From NCBI GenBank assembly GCA_017621205.1, contig JAGATQ010000040.1, positions 62,001-126,000 of the forward strand: a stretch of DNA of 64,000 nt, in the 5' to 3' direction. This DNA comes from Lachnospira sp. GTDB lineage: Bacteria > Bacillota > Clostridia > Lachnospirales > Lachnospiraceae. The notes below the pieces were generated by a model. That model was not told the origin of the DNA, searched no databases, and saw only the letters and a list, made by a program, of their open reading frames with translations. Below are positions 43,743-52,140 of the stretch, piece after piece (the stretch's first letter is position 1; the number at the start of each line of letters is the position of its first letter). A program made the position numbers and the translations under genes.

Positions 43743-45431
43743 ATGGCAGTAATTGGTATTGATTTGGGAACAACCAATAGTCTGGTTGCATACTGGGATG
43801 AAGAAGCGAAGGAGGCGAGGATGATTCCCAATGCTTTGGGAGAGCATCTGACTCCCTCCGTTGTTAGTGTGGATACGAATGGTGAGGTTTTGGTAGGGCG
43901 GATTGCTAAGGAATATCAGGTGGTACATCCGGACCGCAGTGCGTCCGTATTTAAACGGCACATTGGAACAAAGAAGGAATATCGGCTTGGAGAGCGGAGT
44001 TTTTTGCCGGAAGAGCTGTCTGCTATGATTGTTCGTTCCCTAAAAAAGGATGCGGAAAGTTTTCTTTCAGAGGAGGTAACGGAGGCGGTTATCAGTGTTC
44101 CGGCATATTTCAGTGACGCTCAGAGAAAGGCGACAAAGCGTGTTGGGGAACTGGCAGGTATTAAAGTGGAGCGCATTATTTCGGAACCGACAGCAGCAGC
44201 AGTTGCTTATGGAATTGCACAGGAGGACGCGGATACCAAATTTTTAGTATTTGACCTTGGCGGGGGAACTTTTGATATTTCTATATTGGAGCTGTTTGAT
44301 TCAATCATGGAGGTTCGTGCTGTTGCCGGAGATAATTATTTAGGTGGGGAGGATTTCACTAAGGTACTATCAGATATTTTCTTAGAAAAGATTGGACTCA
44401 AGGAAGAGGCTCTCACCGCAGGTGAGCGTTCCATGCTTTATAAAAAGGCGGAAACAGCTAAAGTTCAAGGCGGGCATGCTTATGAATTGGAGTTAATGAT
44501 TGGCGAGGAGCTAAAACAGGCGACGATTTCCGAGTTTGAATATGAGGCAAAATGTAAGGCTTTGCTTAGCCGTCTTCGTGAGCCGGTGGAACGGGCACTT
44601 TCTGATGCCTCGGTTAAGGTGGCGGATATTGATGCAATCATTCTTGTGGGAGGCGGAACGAAGCTGCCGATGATTCGCTCCTTTGTTGCCAAAATATTTG
44701 GCAAGCTTCCCTATATTAATATTAATCCTGATGAGGTAGTCGCATTAGGGGCTGCTGTGCAGTCAGCATTGAAGGGAAAGAATGCCGCCATTAAAGAGGT
44801 TATATTAACAGATGTCTGTCCGTATACTCTTGGAACAAGCACTTCAGTAAGAAGGTCAGGAGGACATTATGAGCCGGGGCATTTTCTGCCGATTATTGAG
44901 CGAAACAGTATTATTCCTGTTAGCAAGGTGCAAACGGTTTATACGATTTATGAGGATCAGCGAGTGATGGAGATTGACATTTTGCAGGGCGAATCCCGTA
45001 TGGCAAGGGACAATGTGTTATTAGGGGTTTTAAATGTTCCGGTACATGCGACACCGGAGAAGGAGGATAAGGCACAGATTCGCTATACGTATGATGTAAA
45101 TGGACTTCTTGAGGTAGAGGTAACAGTGGACTCTTCAGGGGAGACTAAGAAGATGATTATCGAAAAGGATCCAGGAGCGATGAGCAAGGAGGAGATTGAG
45201 GCACGGTTTAAAGAGCTGGAGCATTTGAAGGTACATCCGAGGGATAATGCACAGAACCGTCTTGTGCTGGCGAGAGGAGAACGCCTTTATGAGGAGCATA
45301 TCGGAGAGGTGAGGGAGATTGTAACCTATTGGATGAATCAGTTTGAAAATGCGCTGGACCGTCAGAATCCGAAGGAGATTGAGAAGGTAAGGGCAGAGGT
45401 AATCAAGGCTTTTGATGAGCTGGAATCATAG
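43743..45431 (+). CDS. hscC: Hsp70 chaperone, HscC-like
   Basis: A 562-residue Hsp70-type ATPase, shorter than DnaK (about 610-640). The ATPase domain is complete: GIDLGTTNSLVAYW, VISVPAYFSDAQRKATKRVG, IISEPTAAAVAYGIA, VFDLGGGTFDISIL and ILVGGGTKLPMIRSF. The substrate domain is present but the C-terminal lid is reduced, and no EEVD-like or disordered DnaK tail is seen; these points fit HscC. The gene stands alone without grpE or dnaJ, so it is not the main dnaK. AAGGAGAG precedes ATG 43743. Confidence 0.88.
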   Translation: MAVIGIDLGTTNSLVAYWDEEAKEARMIPNALGEHLTPSVVSVDTNGEVLVGRIAKEYQVVHPDRSASVFKRHIGTKKEYRLGERSFLPEELSAMIVRSLKKDAESFLSEEVTEAVISVPAYFSDAQRKATKRVGELAGIKVERIISEPTAAAVAYGIAQEDADTKFLVFDLGGGTFDISILELFDSIMEVRAVAGDNYLGGEDFTKVLSDIFLEKIGLKEEALTAGERSMLYKKAETAKVQGGHAYELELMIGEELKQATISEFEYEAKCKALLSRLREPVERALSDASVKVADIDAIILVGGGTKLPMIRSFVAKIFGKLPYININPDEVVALGAAVQSALKGKNAAIKEVILTDVCPYTLGTSTSVRRSGGHYEPGHFLPIIERNSIIPVSKVQTVYTIYEDQRVMEIDILQGESRMARDNVLLGVLNVPVHATPEKEDKAQIRYTYDVNGLLEVEVTVDSSGETKKMIIEKDPGAMSKEEIEARFKELEHLKVHPRDNAQNRLVLARGERLYEEHIGEVREIVTYWMNQFENALDRQNPKEIEKVRAEVIKAFDELES

Positions 45432-45513
45432 TGCAGCAATGGTATTATAATAAGATGCTGTTTACGGCTTATCTTTCGTATGCAAATATTTTGTATTTTT
45501 TTAAATTTTACTC

Positions 45514-45542
45514 TTGCCAATTAAAAAAGAGTGTGCTAGAAT
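45514..45542 (+). promoter_or_regulatory. Predicted sigma-A promoter for tRNA-Thr
   Basis: TTGCCA (45514-45519), a 17-bp spacer and TAGAAT (45537-45542), 14 bp before the mature tRNA. Confidence 0.65.
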
Positions 45543-45556
45543 ACCATTTGTTGAGT

Positions 45557-45629
45557 GCTTTCATAGCTCAGGTGGTAGAGCGCATCATTGGTAATGATGA
45601 GGTCACGGGTTCAACTCCCGTTGAAAGCT
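45557..45629 (+). tRNA. tRNA-Thr (anticodon GGT)
   Basis: Acceptor GCTTTCA/TGAAAGC, D arm GCTC...GAGC, anticodon stem CATCA/TGATG with loop TTGGTAA, and T arm CGGGTTCAACTCCCG are readable. The CCA end is not encoded. Confidence 0.93.
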
Positions 45630-45641
45630 GATGGGCAAAAC

Positions 45642-45681
45642 CCCCGAAAGTCTAGTGATGACAAGGCTTTCGGGGATTTTT
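45642..45681 (+). terminator. Rho-independent terminator after tRNA-Thr
   Basis: CCCCGAAAG (45642-45650) pairs with CTTTCGGGG (45667-45675), followed by ATTTTTA. Confidence 0.85.
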
Positions 45682-45818
45682 ATATTGCAACTTCAAAAAA
45701 CCACTAGGCAATTGTTACAAAAAATGATATAATAGTTATACTAAAATGATAATATTTCTAGTTTTTGTGACTTTGTGTGAAATATAATGAGATAGTATAT
45801 GAGGAGGAATAATGTAGC

Positions 45819-46598
45819 ATGAAGATTCAGGATTTTTGCGATATGGACAAGTTTGAAGCAATTATGGACAATTGGGCTAAAAGTACGGGGTTAGCTACTG
45901 TAGCAGTTGGAGATGATGGCAATTATATCAGTGAGTGCTATAATTTTACTGATTTTTGCATTAAGTATACCAGAGGTTCTAAGGAAGGCTGCCGTCGGTG
46001 CGAGCGGTGTGACCAGGAGGGCACAGGGGTGTATAACTGCCATGCAGGACTGGTTGATTTTGGTATTCCAATTACTTTGGATGATGGTACGGTATTAGGA
46101 AGTATTATAGGTGGACAGGTTCTTCCAGAGGATCCGAACGAGGAATATTTTAGAAATACGGCACGGGAATTAGGAATCGATGAGAATCAGTATATTGAAG
46201 CATTACATAAGGTGAATGTGAAGACCAGAGAAGAGATTGAGGCTTCTGCGAATCTCCTCGGTGATGTCATTAATATGTTTGTTCGTTCCAGCTACAATGC
46301 ATCTGTGAATGGCAGACTGATATCACAGTTACAGGATGGTATTGAGGAGGTATCCGAACAGATTGAGATTGCCAGTGCCAGTACGAAGAAGATTGAAGGA
46401 TTTAGCAGCCGGCAGCGTATTCTATCCTTGAATGCATCCATTGAAGCGGCAAGGGCAGGAGAAGCTGGCAGGGGCTTTGCGGTAGTGGCAAAGGAAGTTC
46501 AGAAGCTGGCAGAGGGGATGTCCGTTACCAGTACAGAGATTTCTAATGCATTAAAGACTTTAGCAGAGACATTTAAACAACTTAATGAAGGAGCATAA
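45819..46598 (+). CDS. Soluble PocR-domain chemoreceptor-like protein
   Basis: A 259-residue cytosolic protein. Residues about 5-165 match the PocR sensory domain: Cys-rich [12 protein letters not shown]...[14 protein letters not shown] followed by [20 protein letters not shown]. Residues about 205-255 contain the methyl-accepting chemotaxis hairpin tip ([26 protein letters not shown] split by a short gap here for length). There is no membrane segment or HAMP domain, and the signalling region is much shorter than in classical receptors. PocR domains sense small metabolites, often derivatives of propanediol or hydrocarbons; the ligand here is unknown. GAGGAGG precedes ATG 45819. The gene is monocistronic. 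Confidence 0.88.
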   Translation: MKIQDFCDMDKFEAIMDNWAKSTGLATVAVGDDGNYISECYNFTDFCIKYTRGSKEGCRRCERCDQEGTGVYNCHAGLVDFGIPITLDDGTVLGSIIGGQVLPEDPNEEYFRNTARELGIDENQYIEALHKVNVKTREEIEASANLLGDVINMFVRSSYNASVNGRLISQLQDGIEEVSEQIEIASASTKKIEGFSSRQRILSLNASIEAARAGEAGRGFAVVAKEVQKLAEGMSVTSTEISNALKTLAETFKQLNEGA

Positions 46599-46601
46599 AA
46601 T

Positions 46602-46634
46602 AAGACCTTGAAGAGATTCTCTTCAAGGTCTTTA
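46602..46634. terminator. Bidirectional terminator between the PocR receptor and tRNA-Arg
   Basis: Perfect 14-bp stem AAGACCTTGAAGAG / CTCTTCAAGGTCTT with a 3-nt loop. Short T-rich tracts follow on both strands, so it can serve the + gene and the - tRNA. Confidence 0.8.
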
Positions 46635-46636
46635 TA

Positions 46637-46710
46637 CGTGCGAGAGAGGATTCGAACCCCCGACACCTTGGTCCGTAGCCAAGTGCTCTATCCAGCTGAG
46701 CTACTCACAC
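46637..46710 (-). tRNA. tRNA-Arg (anticodon ACG)
   Basis: Read on the minus strand: acceptor GTGTGAG/CTCGCAC with one G-T pair, D arm GCTC...GAGC, anticodon stem CTTGG/CCAAG with loop CTACGGA, and T arm GGGGGTTCGAATCC. Discriminator G follows; CCA is not encoded. Confidence 0.93.
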
Positions 46711-46741
46711 ATGTAAGTGATATCATCACTCAACAAAAGAC

Positions 46742-46770
46742 ATTTTATCAAAAAGCGGGAATAAAGTCAA
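46742..46770 (-). promoter_or_regulatory. Predicted sigma-A promoter for tRNA-Arg
   Basis: On the minus strand TTGACT (46770-46765), a 17-bp spacer and TAAAAT (46747-46742), about 30 bp before the tRNA. Confidence 0.7.
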
Positions 46771-46796
46771 GCTAATAATTTTTTTATTGGTAAAAA

Positions 46797-47729
46797 TTAT
46801 TCTTTGTCTGTGTTTTCAGTTTGTATAGGATTAACATGTATCATAATATGTTTCACCTTTGGGAATGCCTCTTCGATGCGGTTATGGACCTGTTCCGCAG
46901 TTTCGTGGGCTTCTATTAAGGATTTGCTACCGTCTGCACTGATTTCCATATCGACATAGATTTTATTCCCAAATACTCTTGTTCGCAGTAAATCAATCCC
47001 TAATACCCCCTCTTGTTCGAGGGCACAATCTCTCATCTGCTGTTCGGTTTCTTCATCACAGGATTGGTCTACCATGCGGTTTACTGCATCAATAAAGATT
47101 TCAATCGCTGCTTTAGCAATAAAAATGCAGATGACAATGCTGGCGATGGTATCTAATATCGGATATCCCATTCTCGCTCCGCCAATACCGATTAGTGCAC
47201 CGACAGAGGATAGTGCATCGGAGCGATGGTGCCATGCATCCGCCATCAGTGCACTGGATTCCACCCGTTTGGCATTGATTTTGGTATACCAGAACATTGC
47301 TTCCTTTATTATGATAGATACGATGGCTGCAATTAAAGCCAATAAACCGGGGATTGCAAGAGACTGGTAATTGCCTGCTATAATGGTTTGGATGGCGTTG
47401 TATCCAATACCAAGTCCGGTAATCATTAATATTGTTGCCAGAACAAGGGCAGCAACACATTCCAGACGTTCATGACCGTATGGGTGTTCCTTATCCGATT
47501 CCTTTGCCGCTAATTTGACTCCGATAATAACAATAAAGGTACTGAATACATCGGACGCAGAATGAATTCCATCACTAACCATGGCACCGGAGTGGGAAAC
47601 AAAACCGGCAAGAAGCTTGAAGATGGTTAGGATTACATTGCTGATGATACTGACAATAGAAACTCTCATAGCCACTTGTTCTAATGTTTTGTCAGCTGAT
47701 GAATTGGGGGTTTTTGTTGTTGGTTCCAT
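46797..47729 (-). CDS. Cation diffusion facilitator metal exporter
   Basis: A 310-residue CDF transporter: about six transmembrane helices, the metal-site motif HSGAMVSDGIHSASDVFSTF, the second-site DAWHHRSDALSSVGALIGI and a C-terminal cytoplasmic dimerisation domain (LRTRVFGNKIYVDMEI). CDF proteins exchange divalent metal for protons. ATG 47729 is preferred because AGGAGG lies just upstream; an earlier in-frame ATG at 47780 has no such site. The NiCo-type riboswitch in its leader points to cobalt or nickel as the exported metal. Confidence 0.93.
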   Translation of the reverse strand: MEPTTKTPNSSADKTLEQVAMRVSIVSIISNVILTIFKLLAGFVSHSGAMVSDGIHSASDVFSTFIVIIGVKLAAKESDKEHPYGHERLECVAALVLATILMITGLGIGYNAIQTIIAGNYQSLAIPGLLALIAAIVSIIIKEAMFWYTKINAKRVESSALMADAWHHRSDALSSVGALIGIGGARMGYPILDTIASIVICIFIAKAAIEIFIDAVNRMVDQSCDEETEQQMRDCALEQEGVLGIDLLRTRVFGNKIYVDMEISADGSKSLIEAHETAEQVHNRIEEAFPKVKHIMIHVNPIQTENTDKE

Positions 47730-47802
47730 GATAACTGCCTCCTGATATGGTTTTGGGTTTGCATTGTTTGCCTTAACCACTTATGTTAAAAGGTTAAGGA
47801 GA

Positions 47803-47914
47803 AAAATAAAAAACACCTGCGAAAGTAGTAATAGCAACTACTGTCCCGCAGATGTAACATCCACTGTCACCTAGGTGACCCGGCTCCTGTGACTAACGCC
47901 CTGGCCTGCTCAGT
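47803..47914 (-). promoter_or_regulatory. NiCo (czcD) riboswitch with overlapping terminator
   Basis: On the minus strand the leader reads CTGAGCAGGC (from 47913), then CAGGAGCCGGG, then GCGGGACAGT ending at 47840. These conserved blocks in this order are the NiCo aptamer known upstream of czcD-like genes. Its last part also belongs to a terminator: CTGCG...AGTAGT pairs with ACTACT...CGCAG, followed by a TTTTTTATTTTT run. Known members bind Co2+ or Ni2+ cooperatively, block the terminator and switch the exporter on. The layout here fits an ON switch. Confidence 0.88.
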
Positions 47915-47957
47915 TTGTACTGTAAATTAATTATGCAGTGCAAAGAATATTTTGAAT

Positions 47958-47986
47958 ACTATACCAAAAGAGTATGCCAATGTCAA
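47958..47986 (-). promoter_or_regulatory. Strong sigma-A promoter of the riboswitch-CDF unit
   Basis: On the minus strand consensus TTGACA (47986-47981), a 17-bp spacer and TATAGT (47963-47958). Transcription would start about 47951, some 37 nt before the aptamer. Confidence 0.8.
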
Positions 47987-48014
47987 TAAAAAGGTGCCAA
48001 AATTATTCGGGTAT

Positions 48015-48725
48015 TTATAGATGTTGTATATCACATTTCATATATGCAATTTTGAATGCCTTCCATTTTCGTCTGGATACTGGTAGTTTCTCCCCGCTTG
48101 CAAGCAGTAGTACCTGTTTTTCAAAGCCGGTGACTAAGGTGAGATTTACCAGATATTTGCTATGACAGCGGAAGAAAAGGGTGTCTGGCAGTTGTTTTTC
48201 CCATTGGAGAAGGCTCTCCTCGCAATAATACATATCTGTTCTCGTCCACAATTCGCTTCCGCCGGATTGCGCGGATAGATAACAAATATCCCGGACAGGA
48301 ATCTCCTGAGGAACCCCTCTTTTGAGCAGACATACGGTTTCTGTCAGCTTAAGCTCTTTCATGCAATCATAAAGAATGTCAAAGAATTCCTGTTCTATAA
48401 CAGGCTTTGTCATAAAGCGGAATACTCTTGCTTCAAAACCTTCCTTATATCTTTGTTCGTAGGATGTCAGAATTACAATAATTGTTTTTGGGAATTTGGT
48501 TAAAATCTTTTTTGACCATTCGATTCCGTCTTCTGATGTATCTGCAAACTCCAAGTCCATAAAGATGACATCGATACTGGTCTCCTGCATATATTCATAT
48601 AACATGGAGGGTTTTGGGAAATAAATTAAATCATGTTTCAATGTATTATTATTATTGAATCGGTTTAACAGTGAGTGTAGCTCTTTGGCTATAATTTTAT
48701 GGTCATCGCACACAACAATTTGCAT
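48015..48725 (-). CDS. LytTR-family response regulator (AgrA-like)
   Basis: A 236-residue regulator with an intact receiver (CDD at residues 6-8, phosphoacceptor Asp57 in VIFMDLEFAD, Lys in FMTKPV) and a C-terminal LytTR DNA-binding domain (ICYLSAQSGGSELWTRTDMY; FFRCHSKYLVNL; LPVSRRKWKAFK). LytTR proteins bind pairs of direct repeats about two helical turns apart. GAGGT precedes ATG 48725. It is 47 bp downstream of the histidine kinase gene, so the two form one operon. Confidence 0.92.
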   Translation of the reverse strand: MQIVVCDDHKIIAKELHSLLNRFNNNNTLKHDLIYFPKPSMLYEYMQETSIDVIFMDLEFADTSEDGIEWSKKILTKFPKTIIVILTSYEQRYKEGFEARVFRFMTKPVIEQEFFDILYDCMKELKLTETVCLLKRGVPQEIPVRDICYLSAQSGGSELWTRTDMYYCEESLLQWEKQLPDTLFFRCHSKYLVNLTLVTGFEKQVLLLASGEKLPVSRRKWKAFKIAYMKCDIQHL

Positions 48726-48772
48726 AGTTTACCTCGTTTCCCTATCTTAAGTTTCTTAGATTTATAGTGTCA

Positions 48773-49978
48773 TTACAATGGAAGATATACATTTATCGTA
48801 ATGAGCTCTCCATTTTTATTTTCTTCTATTGTTCCCTGGTATTTATCCAAAATCTGTTTGATTTTTTGGACGCCAAAACCATGATTTTTATCATGTCTTT
48901 TTTTCGTTTGTGAAAGGATGCTTTCATAATCCCAATTAATGCTGTTGGATATGGCGATGCAAAGAAATTGTTTTCCTGTCTGAAAATGAACAATAAGCTG
49001 TGCAGTTTTTTTGGTACTGTACTGGTTTGCAGCATGGATGGCGTTGGATAAAAGGTTGGAGAATAAGGTGCATAAATCCAAGTCTGAAACCGTTTGCAGT
49101 TTAGGCAGATTCCCATATACCGTTACCGCAACGGTTTCCTTACAAAAATGTGGTAAATCATAGTTTAAAATTGCATCCACGATATCATTTCCGGATAGAT
49201 ATAATTTGTCCTGGACAGAAAAATCATTCTGAAGGCTTTCAAAATAATTTTGCAGTCTTTCCTTGTTTCCCTCCTTAAGTAACGCTTCCATACAGGTAAA
49301 ATGGTTGCGTATATCATGGCGGAATTTTCTAAGCTCCATATCCAAAAGTTCGGTGCTTTTATAATGCTCAAGCTGTTTTTCCAGCAAATGCAGATTGTCT
49401 TCCCGTTCCTCCTTTTCCTGTATTAAGAACCGCTCTACAAAATACACAATCGCTAAAATGCAGATAGAGGTCAGAACAAAAAGGACAAGCCGGTATGCTA
49501 TAACCTCTACAAAGGCGGCTTCCCCCAAAGGTAAAAGCTTGTTGGGATAATGCAGATGGGCTGCCACCAAGGAGACAAAATAGGTAGAAATGGTAATCAA
49601 CATTAATTTGTAGTCAAAGAAAAAAACAAAGGCGGCAAAAAATAAAAAGGTACATTCCCATACATGGGTGGAGGGGAAAAAGTTTAGTATCAGATTATAT
49701 TGTATAAAAAGAATTATAAAAATATATATCTTTAGCTGCATTAAATGTGAGGAAATATAGGTGTTATCTTTATAATTATGGTAGATGAGATACAGGGCAA
49801 TTCCAAGGTATATGGATTGGCTTAAGTCAAATACGATTATGTTATTCCATGATATTTCCTGATATAGACCTGCTATTTTACAGATGGTCCAGAATATTCC
49901 TGCACACATGCAAAATCCCGGTATTAATAGCAGTACATAAATATATACGGAGTTCCAGTATTTTTTAATAACATCCAT
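48773..49978 (-). CDS. Membrane histidine kinase (AgrC-like) with multi-pass sensor
   Basis: Residues 1 to about 205 form about six transmembrane helices. A coiled linker follows, then an HPK10-type histidine box (LRKFRHDIRNHFTCMEALLK) and a GHKL ATPase domain with N box (LFSNLLSNAIHAANQ) and G box (NHGFGVQKIKQIL). ATG 49978 is preferred (AAAGGGA 6 nt upstream); in-frame ATGs at 50026 and 50044 lack such a site. The partner regulator follows directly. No signal-peptide gene such as agrD was seen. The sensor domain clearly resembles that of the divergent chemoreceptor at 50175. Confidence 0.9.
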   Translation of the reverse strand: MDVIKKYWNSVYIYVLLLIPGFCMCAGIFWTICKIAGLYQEISWNNIIVFDLSQSIYLGIALYLIYHNYKDNTYISSHLMQLKIYIFIILFIQYNLILNFFPSTHVWECTFLFFAAFVFFFDYKLMLITISTYFVSLVAAHLHYPNKLLPLGEAAFVEVIAYRLVLFVLTSICILAIVYFVERFLIQEKEEREDNLHLLEKQLEHYKSTELLDMELRKFRHDIRNHFTCMEALLKEGNKERLQNYFESLQNDFSVQDKLYLSGNDIVDAILNYDLPHFCKETVAVTVYGNLPKLQTVSDLDLCTLFSNLLSNAIHAANQYSTKKTAQLIVHFQTGKQFLCIAISNSINWDYESILSQTKKRHDKNHGFGVQKIKQILDKYQGTIEENKNGELITINVYLPL

Positions 49979-50058
49979 AACCAGTCCCTTTTCTTTCCTG
50001 TTTCTTTTTATTTTACCTGTTTCCATAAGAAATGCAATAACCATTTAATGGGTATTTT

Positions 50059-50108
50059 CTACCAGATAATATTTTTCTTTACCAGTTTTCTATGCGAAAT
50101 TGTATACT
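50059..50108 (+). promoter_or_regulatory. LytTR-like direct repeats and promoter of the chemoreceptor
   Basis: CTACCAG (50059-50065) and TTACCAG (50079-50085) are direct repeats exactly 20 bp apart. TATACT at 50103-50108 is a good -10, and with 17-bp spacing the -35 position falls on the second repeat, with no consensus -35. This suits activation by a LytTR regulator such as the one encoded next to it. The link is inference. Confidence 0.45.
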
Positions 50109-50174
50109 AACGGTAAGTATATGTCTTTATCAGACAGGAAAATAAAAGGAATCACTGGAAAGGAGAATACACCA

Positions 50175-51710
50175 ATGAATCAAAAAACAACGAATGCACT
50201 AGACCTGTATATGACAAAGGTATTTACATGGATTATGTTAATCGTAACCGGTTCTGTCACCTGTGCCGGAATTACGTTCCTGGCATTAAAGCTGCTAGGG
50301 TTGTACCCTACGATATCGTGGTTAGGATTAATGCTGTTTCTTGCCTCAGATATTATTTATGTTATTGTTGGTATTTTCCTGATTAAACGAGCTGTCGTAA
50401 ATGGTATTTTGGATGGCAGGATGTTTAAGCTTGGGAAAAGGTATTTATTTTTCATTATGATTATTCAGTTCAATTTTATTCTTTATCTGATTCCTACGAG
50501 GGAATTCTGGGGATATATGTTTTTCTTTTTGATATTGACCGCATTTTTTTTGGATATACAGTATACGGCAACACTTTCCGGTATTATTGCGGCTTCCTAT
50601 CTTATTTTTCTTGCAGTAAATTGGAGGGAGGCTCTGCCAGTACAAGATGCATTGTTTGTTCCGGAAACAATATTACGATTTGTTGGTATTGTATTATCTC
50701 TTGCCTCCATCTGTTTGCTGACATGGTTTGTGGGGGAATTTTTAGCTAACGCCAAGCGTGATGAATTAGAGCAAAAGCAGGACCAGGCACAAAATGTATT
50801 GAATGAAGCGGCTGAAATTGGGAACCATTTATCAGCTACAAGCCAGAATATATTAGAGACTACGGAACGGCAGGACAGCTCTACACAAGAATTATCGGTT
50901 ATTACAGAGGAGCTTAAAAAGATGAGTGAAAGGCTTTTGTCGCATTCCAAAGAAAATACAGAAAATCTGTTCCAGTTAAACCAAACCAGCGAACGGGTGT
51001 CTGAGCAGATTTTTGATGTAAGCCAGATGTCTCAGCAGTTGGTAGGCTTATCTAACGAAAATGAAATTGCTATCAACCAGTTAATGGATGGAGGCCAGGT
51101 TGTTGCCTGTGCTAATCGGGATACGATGGAGGCGGTGTCTCATTTGCTGGAGGGAACGAAGCAGATGACAACGACGCTTGTTTTAATAAATGAGATTGCT
51201 TCTTCAACGAATCTCCTTGCGTTAAATGCTTCTATCGAGGCGGCACGGGCAGGGGAAGCCGGCAAGGGCTTTGCCGTTGTTGCCAATGAAATTGGTACAC
51301 TGGCAAGCAATACGCAGGCATCATTAAAGGAGATTAACCGGCTTATGAGTGCGTTGGAGCAGGATACATCATTAGTATCCAATTCCATTGAGACAAGCTC
51401 CCAAAAGCTTGAGGAACAAAATGCAGTGATGCAGGATACCATTGCAAAGATAAAGGATATGATGCGATTATTAAACCAATGCCTAGGGGCGGTGGAGAAT
51501 GTTCATCAGGAAAATACACTGCAAAAACAATTGGTGGAAACAACATATCAATATAACACAAAAATGCAGGAACAGATTGAGGTACAGGACCAGCGGTTTG
51601 GGGAGATAGCTGATGTGGTTCAGAACAGTGTGGGAGTGGTATCGGAACTTGCACTGCAGGCAGACCGGCTGAACGAGGTGATTCATCAGTTGAACCAGCT
51701 GTTAGAATAA
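50175..51710 (+). CDS. Membrane methyl-accepting chemotaxis protein
   Basis: A 511-residue receptor. About six transmembrane helices lie within residues 1-215, with no large extracytoplasmic ligand domain and no HAMP domain. The signalling tip [36 protein letters not shown] (broken here by a space) is near residues 340-375 within a long coiled coil. The membrane part aligns with the sensor of the divergent kinase: CAGI, GLYxxISW, IQxNxIL, a LPxxxAxFV loop and FVxxFL in the same order. AAGGAG lies 9 nt before ATG 50175; an in-frame start at 50100 is unlikely. Confidence 0.92.
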   Translation: MNQKTTNALDLYMTKVFTWIMLIVTGSVTCAGITFLALKLLGLYPTISWLGLMLFLASDIIYVIVGIFLIKRAVVNGILDGRMFKLGKRYLFFIMIIQFNFILYLIPTREFWGYMFFFLILTAFFLDIQYTATLSGIIAASYLIFLAVNWREALPVQDALFVPETILRFVGIVLSLASICLLTWFVGEFLANAKRDELEQKQDQAQNVLNEAAEIGNHLSATSQNILETTERQDSSTQELSVITEELKKMSERLLSHSKENTENLFQLNQTSERVSEQIFDVSQMSQQLVGLSNENEIAINQLMDGGQVVACANRDTMEAVSHLLEGTKQMTTTLVLINEIASSTNLLALNASIEAARAGEAGKGFAVVANEIGTLASNTQASLKEINRLMSALEQDTSLVSNSIETSSQKLEEQNAVMQDTIAKIKDMMRLLNQCLGAVENVHQENTLQKQLVETTYQYNTKMQEQIEVQDQRFGEIADVVQNSVGVVSELALQADRLNEVIHQLNQLLE

Positions 51711-51729
51711 TGATTTTGTCACAATTTTG

Positions 51730-51758
51730 TTGTAGAACATTAGGGGATATGATATAAT
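51730..51758 (+). promoter_or_regulatory. Predicted sigma-A promoter after the chemoreceptor
   Basis: TTGTAG (51730-51735), a 17-bp spacer and consensus TATAAT (51753-51758). Transcription would start about 51765, only 20 bp before a terminator-like hairpin. Confidence 0.5.
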
Positions 51759-51784
51759 AAAAGCAATGAGCATTACAAAGATAA

Positions 51785-51833
51785 AGCAGAGGTAATCCGG
51801 CTGTGGGTAGCCGGATTTACCAATGCTTTTTTC
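51785..51833 (+). terminator. Terminator or attenuator hairpin
   Basis: GGTAATCCGGCT (51791-51802) pairs with AGCCGGATTTACC (51809-51821) with one bulge; AGCA at 51785 and TGCT at 51824 may extend it. TTTTTT follows. It can end the chemoreceptor transcript, or attenuate the transcript from the promoter at 51730-51758. Confidence 0.75.
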
Positions 51834-51863
51834 TATCAAGCTGAGAAGGGAATGTGATGAAGG

Positions 51864-52070
51864 ATGGAGCCGATTAGTCAGGACGGACTGTTAATTGCCA
51901 TTGTGGATACCTTAGAAAACAACAATAAACCGGTACTGGAACGGATAGAGCGTCTGGAACGTGAGCTTACAGAGCTTCGTAAGCTTGTTCAGGTGAATCA
52001 GGGAATGGTAGAAGAGATTTATCAGGCGATGGCGTCAGGATATCTTGGCGGTAATACTCCGGGGGAGTAG
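51864..52070 (+). CDS. Small coiled-coil protein, unknown function
   Basis: A 68-residue acidic helical product (LENNNKPVLERIERLERELT; ELRKLVQVNQGMVEEIYQAM). It has heptad-like leucines but no membrane segment. The ribosome binding site is unclear: GAAGGG lies 13 nt upstream and AAGG directly abuts the ATG. Coding bias looks like that of its neighbours. It precedes a nudix gene by about 70 bp. I do not recognise it. Confidence 0.5.
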   Translation: MEPISQDGLLIAIVDTLENNNKPVLERIERLERELTELRKLVQVNQGMVEEIYQAMASGYLGGNTPGE

Positions 52071-52140
52071 TCCGTATTACAATAGTAATATGGAACAGGT
52101 AGAACGTTAGGGTATCGTTATTGGGAGAGGAGCTTTCAAA

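Noticed and set aside
45431-45631. 66-codon + strand frame after hscC
   Set aside because: It runs through the tRNA-Thr gene and its promoter and has no ribosome binding site.
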